Part shown: positions 6,799 through 10,486 of the stretch, one piece after another
Layout of the letters: every line of letters starts with the position of its first letter
How positions within the stretch are numbered: position 1 is the first letter of the stretch
Assembly: GCA_903825675.1 (NCBI GenBank)
Contig: CAIKBN010000095.1
Span: 1 to 10,486, forward strand
Reading direction: 5' to 3'
Length of the DNA stretch: 10,486 bases
From: an uncultured archaeon
GTDB taxonomy: Archaea > Aenigmatarchaeota > Aenigmatarchaeia > GW2011-AR5
The notes under the pieces: model-generated
The model's database searches: none
What the model was told of the DNA's origin: nothing
Seen by the model: only the letters and a program-made list of their open reading frames with translations
Program-made: the position numbers and the translations under genes

Positions 6799-6807
6799 CT
6801 GAGCTTT
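6795..6807. repeat. 13-base palindrome AAAGCT-G-AGCTTT between divergent promoters
   Basis: A perfect inverted repeat with a single central base. It lies between and partly overlaps the TATA elements of the two divergent transcription units, the translation cluster (minus) and the MtrA-like operon (plus). A third AAAGCT copy is at 6785-6790. The position is what an operator would have, but no binding protein is known. Confidence 0.4.
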
Positions 6808-6818
6808 AATCTTTTAAG
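6804..6818 (+). promoter_or_regulatory. Promoter (TATA) region of the MtrA-like operon
   Basis: Two overlapping TATA-like elements are present. CTTTAATC (6804-6811) lies 21-28 bases before the ATG at 6832, and CTTTTAAG (6811-6818) lies 23-30 bases before the second ATG at 6841. Either start could be leaderless. No ribosome-binding site precedes either ATG. Confidence 0.45.
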
Positions 6819-6831
6819 TTTTAACTGATTT

Positions 6832-7635
6832 ATGAATTCTATGAAAAAGGTCGAAGTAGAAAACTGGCCTGTGGAAACAGGGCGCTATATTATAGGAGAC
6901 AAAAAGAGCTGCATTGCAGTTTGTACGCTTTCTTCACTTGATATTGAACTATCTATGTATAATATTGCAATTGTCGGCAAGTGTGTTACTGAGAATGTTG
7001 GAATGGAGAAGATAATAAAGAACATAATATCCAACCCTAATATCCGTTACTTTGTCATATGTGGTGTTGAGCCAAAAGGCCATTATGTTGGACAGGCATT
7101 CAAGTGTTTGGTTGAAAAGGGCTTGGATGCTGACAGAAAAATAATAGGCGCACTCGGTGCAATGCCGATTATAAAAAATGTCAGCGACGAGCAGATAGAG
7201 CGATTCAAAAAACAGGTTGAGATAGTTGATATGATAGAGGAAGAAAATACTCAAAAAATAACGGATAGAATAAATGAATTAAATGATCTTGGTGCGTTTG
7301 ATGGTGCTATGGAGAGCGAGACTGTAAAAACAATAAATGCTGATTATGATGCTTCTAAAGATGCTACAGCTGATAATTCTTTAGATGACGGATTTTTCAC
7401 TATCTTTGCTGACAAAGCGAACAAACAAATAGTTGTTGAACATTACACAAGCGATAAAAAATTCGATTGTAGAATAGTTGGCAAGACTGCTGAAGCAATA
7501 TTAGGCACGATTGTGAAGATGGGATTGGTAAAAGGCCTTTATCATGCGGGTTATCTTGGAAAAGAGTTAAAGAAGGCAGAGATCGCATTAAAAACCGGCT
7601 GTGATTACGAACAGGACAAGGAGCTGGATTTATGA
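6832..7635 (+). CDS. MtrA-like corrinoid-binding protein fused to a DUF4346-like domain
   Basis: The first 150 or so residues resemble MtrA, the cobamide-carrying subunit of methyl-tetrahydromethanopterin:coenzyme M methyltransferase. Visible family signatures are WPVETGRYIIGD (12-23), the IVGKCVTENVGMEKIIKN stretch (47-64), NPNIRYFVICGVE (68-80) and KGHYVGQA (82-89). In methanogen MtrA a histidine at this place (His84) ligates cobalt; His84 is present here. An acidic linker (about 150-185) leads to a C-terminal domain beginning FFTIFADK that resembles DUF4346, which occurs with MtrA-like domains outside methanogens. There is no C-terminal membrane helix, so it is a soluble protein, unlike MtrA of the membrane complex. 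No other mtr gene is in the window. It may carry a corrinoid for methyl transfer, storage or delivery; the actual reaction is unknown. A start at 6841 would remove three residues. It overlaps the next gene by four bases. Confidence 0.82.
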   Translation: MNSMKKVEVENWPVETGRYIIGDKKSCIAVCTLSSLDIELSMYNIAIVGKCVTENVGMEKIIKNIISNPNIRYFVICGVEPKGHYVGQAFKCLVEKGLDADRKIIGALGAMPIIKNVSDEQIERFKKQVEIVDMIEEENTQKITDRINELNDLGAFDGAMESETVKTINADYDASKDATADNSLDDGFFTIFADKANKQIVVEHYTSDKKFDCRIVGKTAEAILGTIVKMGLVKGLYHAGYLGKELKKAEIALKTGCDYEQDKELDL

Positions 7636-8213
7636 TTAACAAAGTTACTGTTCTGATAGAAGGCTATGCAAGTCAGATAAAGAACGGATGGCTGGCAAGC
7701 TCTACTGTTACGCTTGTCGAGAGTAATGGCAAGAAGATAATAGTTGATCCTGGTTTTAACCGAGTTGAATTGTTAAAAGCATTATCTAATATTAAATTAA
7801 GGCCAAGTGATATAGATTTTGTATTTTTGACTCACGGACACACTGACCACTCACTTCTTGCAGGAATTTTTGAAAATGCAGAAATAGTTGATGAACTTTA
7901 TGTTTATCAAAAAGATGTTATCATTAAGCATGATGGCATTATTCCTGGTACTGACATAAAAGTAATCCGTACACCCGGTCATATGGAAGAGCACTGTTCT
8001 TTAATTGCTGAAACAGAAAAAGGAGTTTATGCTATTGCAGGGGATGTCTTTTGGTGGATGGATAACGAAAAGCATGAAATAGATATAAATAAACCAGACA
8101 GCGACCCAGAACATATGAATATTCAAAAGCTTATTGCCTCTCGTAAGAAGATTCTAAGAATTGCTGATTTTATAATTCCTGGGCACGGGAAGATGTTTAT
8201 GGTGAAGAGATGA
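7632..8213 (+). CDS. MBLAC1-like metallo-beta-lactamase-fold hydrolase
   Basis: A 193-residue metallo-beta-lactamase-fold protein with the full set of di-metal ligands: THGHTDH (H68, H70, D72, H73), H117 in TPGH, D138 in AGD, and H185 in PGHG. The N-terminus (VLIEGYA, then a TVTLV strand and IIVDPG) resembles the MBLAC1 branch of the fold. It is short, ending just after the last ligand, so it lacks the substrate-binding extensions of RNase, glyoxalase or flavodiiron members. The fold hydrolyses thioesters, phosphodiesters or lactones; the substrate here is unknown. The start ATG overlaps the stop of the MtrA-like gene as ATGA, and the stop overlaps the next gene in the same way, so translation is probably coupled. 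That conserved coupling hints at a joint pathway with the corrinoid protein, without proving it. Confidence 0.88.
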   Translation: MINKVTVLIEGYASQIKNGWLASSTVTLVESNGKKIIVDPGFNRVELLKALSNIKLRPSDIDFVFLTHGHTDHSLLAGIFENAEIVDELYVYQKDVIIKHDGIIPGTDIKVIRTPGHMEEHCSLIAETEKGVYAIAGDVFWWMDNEKHEIDINKPDSDPEHMNIQKLIASRKKILRIADFIIPGHGKMFMVKR

Positions 8214-8362
8214 TAAACAAAGCCTGGCATGAGAAGAACAAAATGCCGAATAATGCAACGTTAGAGCAGCGCGTTAAATGGCATATCGAACACGAAAAGC
8301 ATTGCTCATGCAGGACGATTCCGGAAAAACTAAAGGAATATATGAAGAAGAGAAGATTATGA
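8210..8362 (+). CDS. Small conserved-looking His/Cys protein of 50 residues
   Basis: An uninterrupted 50-codon frame from the ATG at 8210 to the TGA at 8360-8362. It begins with a four-base ATGA overlap with the hydrolase gene and ends with another ATGA overlap with the AlkD-like gene. The sequence has an early W6-H7, an M-P pair (12-13), a TLEQRVKWHIEHEKHCSCR core (17-35) and a P-E-K-L segment. His25, His28, His31, Cys32 and Cys34 could bind a metal ion. I recall short uncharacterised prokaryotic proteins with the same WH...MP...R..WH..H...CxCR pattern, but I cannot name a family. It is easily missed because it is under 60 codons, and the 5' part of the longest frame for the next gene overlaps it. 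Function unknown; the tight packing and non-random composition make it a likely real gene. Confidence 0.75.
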   Translation: MINKAWHEKNKMPNNATLEQRVKWHIEHEKHCSCRTIPEKLKEYMKKRRL

Positions 8363-9018
8363 TGAACCTCAATGAAGTTCTCAGCCAGTTAAAAAAGAAT
8401 TCAAATCCTAAAGACAGGGAGGGCATGGCAAGGTTCGGCATTAATCCTGAATATGCTTTAGGCGTGAAAGTCCCGGTTTTGAGGGATCTGGCCAAGAAGA
8501 TTGGCAGGAAACATGAACTTGCTCAGGAGTTATGGAAGACTAAGATACACGAGGCACGGATACTGGCTGGCATGATCGAAGAGATGGATAAAGTAACTGA
8601 AAAACAGATGGAGCAGTGGGTAAATGAATTTAATTCATGGGATTTGTGCGACCAGTGCTGCATGAATCTTTTTGATAAGTTGCCCATCGCATGGAAAAAG
8701 GCAATTGAATGGGCGGAGCGTGAAGATGAGTTTGTCAGAAGAGCAGGCTTTGCGATGATGGCATGCCTGGCTGTGCATGATAAGAAGGCAGATGACAATG
8801 CTTTCGTTAGTTTCTTTCCTTATATCAAGAAATATTCTATAGATGAAAGGAATTTTGTAAAGAAAGCAGTTAACTGGGCATTAAGGCAGATTGGAAAAAG
8901 GAATTCTATTCTAAGAAAGGAAGCGATTAAATTGGCCAAAGAGATACAGCAAATGAACTCAAAAAGCGCCAAATGGATTGCTAATGATGCTATAAGGGAA
9001 TTAAAAACAAAAAAGTAA
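8359..9018 (+). CDS. AlkD-like DNA alkylation repair protein (HEAT-repeat DNA glycosylase)
   Basis: The 219-residue product belongs to the DNA alkylation repair family (AlkC/AlkD), all-helical HEAT-like repeats that remove N3- and N7-alkylated bases without base flipping. The family signatures are present: GVKVPVLRDLAKKIG (35-49), a NSWDLCD segment with W94 and D98 matching the catalytic Trp/Asp pair, FVRRAGFAMMA (125-135) with the DNA-contacting Arg, and VNWALRQIGKRN (171-182) with the second key Trp. I place the start at the ATG at 8359, which overlaps the stop of the 50-residue gene as ATGA. The frame stays open upstream to an ATG at 8278, but those extra 27 codons only read the small gene out of frame and do not resemble the family. 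It is the last gene of a four-gene coupled set and converges on the next gene with five bases between stops. Confidence 0.9.
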   Translation: MMNLNEVLSQLKKNSNPKDREGMARFGINPEYALGVKVPVLRDLAKKIGRKHELAQELWKTKIHEARILAGMIEEMDKVTEKQMEQWVNEFNSWDLCDQCCMNLFDKLPIAWKKAIEWAEREDEFVRRAGFAMMACLAVHDKKADDNAFVSFFPYIKKYSIDERNFVKKAVNWALRQIGKRNSILRKEAIKLAKEIQQMNSKSAKWIANDAIRELKTKK

Positions 9019-9023
9019 AAAAA
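9003..9023 (-). terminator. Oligo-T terminator of the membrane-protein gene
   Basis: Just after the minus-strand TAA at 9024-9026 the minus strand carries a run of seven T, then six T, then five T, separated by AC and G. Such T tracts are the typical archaeal transcription termination signal. The tract lies inside the 3' end of the converging AlkD-like gene, whose last codons are Lys-rich as a result. Confidence 0.5.
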
Positions 9024-9392
9024 TTACTTCTTAGCCTTCTTTTTGGTGCTAAGCGCTGTTGCAACCACGTCTGTTATGATACCGTAGACTATTCCTGCAG
9101 TTATGTAGGCTTCTGCTCCGCCATAGAAGGATATGCTGATGCTCATTATGGCTCCCCATAAGGCTCCTCTTACAATTGCGTTGGAGATATTGCCTTTCAG
9201 GAACTTGACGTTCTCTGATAATCCGATCACAAAACCGATCAGCAGGCGGGCGTAGAAGATTGTATAGAGATACGGCATAGTCACTACAAAGCCTGGTATC
9301 TGCATTGTCGATGTTCCGTAGGCGCAGAAAACTCCGAAGATAGCTGCCATAATCAGCGCTATGGTCATTCTCTTTGCATTTATTCCGCACAT
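9024..9392 (-). CDS. Small integral membrane protein with four predicted helices
   Basis: From the ATG at 9392 the product has 122 residues with four hydrophobic segments at about 9-26, 42-58, 69-88 and 95-113, short loops, and a basic KKKAKK C-terminus. The frame extends upstream to a start at 9443, but the extra 17 residues lie over promoter DNA. A TATA box (9413-9422) is 21-30 bases before the ATG at 9392, which fits a leaderless mRNA. Helices contain several Gly and small residues (GALWGAIM, GIVYGII) that suit close helix packing. I do not recognise a characterised family; I believe similar small membrane proteins occur in archaea, but no transport signature is visible. The Lys-rich tail is predicted to lie in the cytoplasm by the positive-inside rule. 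Confidence 0.75.
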   Translation of the reverse strand: MCGINAKRMTIALIMAAIFGVFCAYGTSTMQIPGFVVTMPYLYTIFYARLLIGFVIGLSENVKFLKGNISNAIVRGALWGAIMSISISFYGGAEAYITAGIVYGIITDVVATALSTKKKAKK

Positions 9393-9412
9393 GTTTATGA
9401 ATTGGGTATGAA

Positions 9413-9422
9413 GGTTTTTAAG
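9413..9422 (-). promoter_or_regulatory. TATA box that sets the start of the four-helix membrane protein
   Basis: Minus-strand CTTAAAAACC lies 21-30 bases before the ATG at 9392. It argues against the longer open frame from 9443, whose first codons would cover this element. Confidence 0.5.
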
Positions 9423-9445
9423 ACTTATGATAAGCTCAACCAAAG

Positions 9446-9455
9446 CTTTAAAAAA
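9446..9455 (+). promoter_or_regulatory. TATA box for the 75-residue orphan gene
   Basis: CTTTAAAAAA lies 22-31 bases before the ATG at 9477. It is 24 bases from the opposing TATA box at 9413-9422, so the two divergent promoters lie back to back in about 85 bases. Confidence 0.45.
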
Positions 9456-9476
9456 TATAATAATATCAGATTGGAT

Positions 9477-9704
9477 ATGACACTCAAGAGCCTAGTGTAT
9501 CAAGATCCTCAAATTCTTGGCTTTGAATTACACCAGTTGCCTGGTGACAGATATGTCGCATTTGTATCCATAGGTGGTCGGATTTCATGGGCAGAATTCT
9601 ATCTAGGAGCCAGAAAAACAGGAAGACATGGACATGAAACAGGAATAGAAGAAAGAGAGAATTATAAATCTTTCATTGTCGAATCCTTGCAAGCTTCTCC
9701 TTAG
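9477..9704 (+). CDS. Uncharacterised protein of 75 residues
   Basis: I do not recognise a family. From the ATG at 9477 it encodes a mixed strand-like product: ILGFELHQLPG, then a hydrophobic strand YVAFVSIGG, an aromatic segment WAEFYLGARK, and a polar His/Glu-rich C-terminal part (GRHGHETGIEE). There is no signal peptide or membrane segment. The frame is open to an ATG at 9402, but that first part runs across two promoters and is Lys/Asn/Tyr-rich like translated AT-rich non-coding DNA. The TATA box at 9446-9455 supports the shorter start. It converges on the next minus-strand gene with ten bases between stops. The short length makes the call uncertain, but without it the gap between the two flanking membrane-protein genes would be over 300 bases, which no other gap here matches. 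Confidence 0.5.
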   Translation: MTLKSLVYQDPQILGFELHQLPGDRYVAFVSIGGRISWAEFYLGARKTGRHGHETGIEERENYKSFIVESLQASP

Positions 9705-9714
9705 TGAGATTAAT

Positions 9715-9996
9715 TTATCTTCTCTTTCTGGCTCTGCGTTTTACAATTCTTCGTTCAGTTCTGCTGTGCATCTCTGGGCCGTATTTCATGCCCCAGAATG
9801 CCCATGAGCTTCCCATTACTGCGAAAAATACCAGAATGGATACTAATATCACTGCAAGGTTCTGGTATATAGTGAAACTGCTTGCATAAAAGAAAAGCCA
9901 CAGGACAATGAAGATCAGCCATCCAAAGAAGGCGATTATGGAAAGCGAAACCCTCCATCCTATTCCAGGCATTTTCGTATCTTCACAGCATTCCAT
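9715..9996 (-). CDS. Small membrane protein with two predicted helices and a basic tail
   Basis: The 93-residue product has an N-terminal stretch with Cys-Cys (3-4), two hydrophobic helices (about 15-38 and 46-68) and a C-terminal tail of mostly Arg and Lys (RRIVKRRARKRR). The hydrophobic segments are rich in Phe and Trp. The hairpin with a basic tail suggests that both ends face the cytoplasm. I do not recognise a characterised family. The ATG at 9996 is preceded by a GTGAT element four bases away, a partial ribosome-binding site, and by a TATA-like TTTTAAAT at 10025-10032. It is transcribed away from the partial gene at the right edge, with 108 bases between their starts. Confidence 0.7.
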   Translation of the reverse strand: MECCEDTKMPGIGWRVSLSIIAFFGWLIFIVLWLFFYASSFTIYQNLAVILVSILVFFAVMGSSWAFWGMKYGPEMHSRTERRIVKRRARKRR

Positions 9997-10024
9997 GATA
10001 TCACAATAATACTTCTATGGCTAA

Positions 10025-10032
10025 ATTTAAAA
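10025..10032 (-). promoter_or_regulatory. Candidate TATA box for the two-helix membrane protein
   Basis: Minus-strand TTTTAAAT lies 29-36 bases before the ATG at 9996, giving a short leader that would contain the GTGAT ribosome-binding element. Confidence 0.4.
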
Positions 10033-10076
10033 GCATTTGTTTTATCATGCGATTGGAGATAATCTTGCCAATCATG

Positions 10077-10084
10077 ATTTAAAG
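10077..10084 (+). promoter_or_regulatory. TATA box for the partial gene at the right edge
   Basis: ATTTAAAG lies 21-28 bases before the ATG at 10105, the same leaderless spacing as for several other genes in the window. No ribosome-binding site precedes that ATG. Confidence 0.5.
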
Positions 10085-10104
10085 ATTTATGACGTTTTAT
10101 TATT

Positions 10105-10486
10105 ATGGCTAAAAATGAAATAACGTTGACTGAAAAAGATTTTCAAGGACTTATAGACCGAGAGTTATTTTTAATACTATATTCTCCGAAAGAGGGTGAT
10201 GGTGTTCTACAATTTGATCCTCCAGATCTTCATAAACATAATATAATTTGTGATGCAAAAACAGTTACCCATTCTGATGGAAGGCCTCTAGAAAAAGATA
10301 TAACCTCTGTTAACCATCAATTTTACCCCTTTAAATTAAAATCTGTTACAGGCAGTCTTAATTATCCAACAGGTCTTAATGGACCAGAAACAGGTGAGCT
10401 TTATTTTTTTGGCGTTGCTGATCGTTATATTCTTGCTCTTTTTCATAAAGGACATCTTCCGTGGGTCCAATCGCCCTGTCCGGAAT
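10105..10486 (+). CDS. Uncharacterised protein (partial, C-terminus cut off)
   Basis: The frame is open from the ATG at 10105 to the right edge, giving 127 complete codons without a stop. The N-terminal part is charged and probably helical (EITLTEKDFQGLIDREL). It is followed by an apparently globular region rich in Pro, His, Tyr and Phe, with strand-like pieces such as YFFGVADRYILALFHKG. Cysteines occur at about 49 and 125 and several histidines are scattered, but no known motif is evident. No signal peptide is seen, so it is likely cytoplasmic. Third codon positions are strongly A/T, more so than in the translation or nrdJ genes, which could mean a recent arrival or simply low expression. 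The TATA box 21-28 bases upstream supports the start. Function cannot be assigned without the rest of the gene. Confidence 0.65.
   Translation, partial: MAKNEITLTEKDFQGLIDRELFLILYSPKEGDGVLQFDPPDLHKHNIICDAKTVTHSDGRPLEKDITSVNHQFYPFKLKSVTGSLNYPTGLNGPETGELYFFGVADRYILALFHKGHLPWVQSPCPE

Noticed and set aside
6949..7254. Minus-strand frame of 101 codons rich in Tyr and Leu
   Set aside because: It is antisense to the conserved MtrA-like core, with no promoter or ribosome-binding site.
9402..9476. N-terminal extension of the 75-residue orphan
   Set aside because: It crosses two opposing TATA boxes and overlaps the start of the membrane-protein gene; composition looks like translated AT-rich spacer.
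1..10486. tRNA, rRNA, CRISPR array or transposon
   Set aside because: No regularly spaced repeats, no terminal inverted repeats with a transposase, and no room for stable RNA genes in the short gaps; none could be supported by eye.

Overview
The window is archaeal. The evidence is a gamma subunit of translation initiation factor 2 (aIF2-gamma), ribosomal protein eS6, archaeal TATA boxes sitting about 20-30 bases before many start codons, and ribosome-binding sites of the GGTGAT/GGAGGT type. The DNA is AT-rich and very densely packed. No gene-free stretch exceeds 300 bases; the longest is 184 bases, upstream of the ribonucleotide reductase. Compact genes, leaderless-looking promoters and many small orphan genes would suit a DPANN-like or otherwise little-studied archaeon. 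That placement is inference, not something the sequence proves.

Left two thirds (1-6733), all on the minus strand, read from right to left: a small Cys/His protein, eS6, aIF2-gamma, an unrecognised 142-residue protein, a CPYC glutaredoxin-like protein, an adenosylcobalamin-dependent (class II) ribonucleotide reductase, a cob(I)alamin adenosyltransferase, and an HD-GYP-like phosphohydrolase that runs off the left edge. The three central genes form a logical set: the adenosyltransferase makes the coenzyme, the reductase uses it to make deoxynucleotides, and the glutaredoxin-like protein is a likely electron donor.

Middle (6832-9018), plus strand, divergent from the translation cluster: four genes in which each start codon overlaps the previous stop as ATGA. 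They are a soluble MtrA-like corrinoid protein with a C-terminal DUF4346-like domain, an MBLAC1-like metallo-beta-lactamase-fold hydrolase, a 50-residue His/Cys protein, and an AlkD-like HEAT-repeat DNA glycosylase. The start of the AlkD-like gene must be moved to 8359 because longer versions read through the 50-residue gene out of frame. The MtrA-like protein is a third cobamide-linked gene near the reductase and adenosyltransferase, without any other methanogenesis gene in view.

Right end (9019-10486): a four-helix membrane protein (minus), a 75-residue orphan (plus), a two-helix membrane protein with a basic tail (minus), and the first 127 codons of an unrecognised plus-strand gene cut by the window edge. 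I saw no tRNA, rRNA, CRISPR array, transposon or attachment site.
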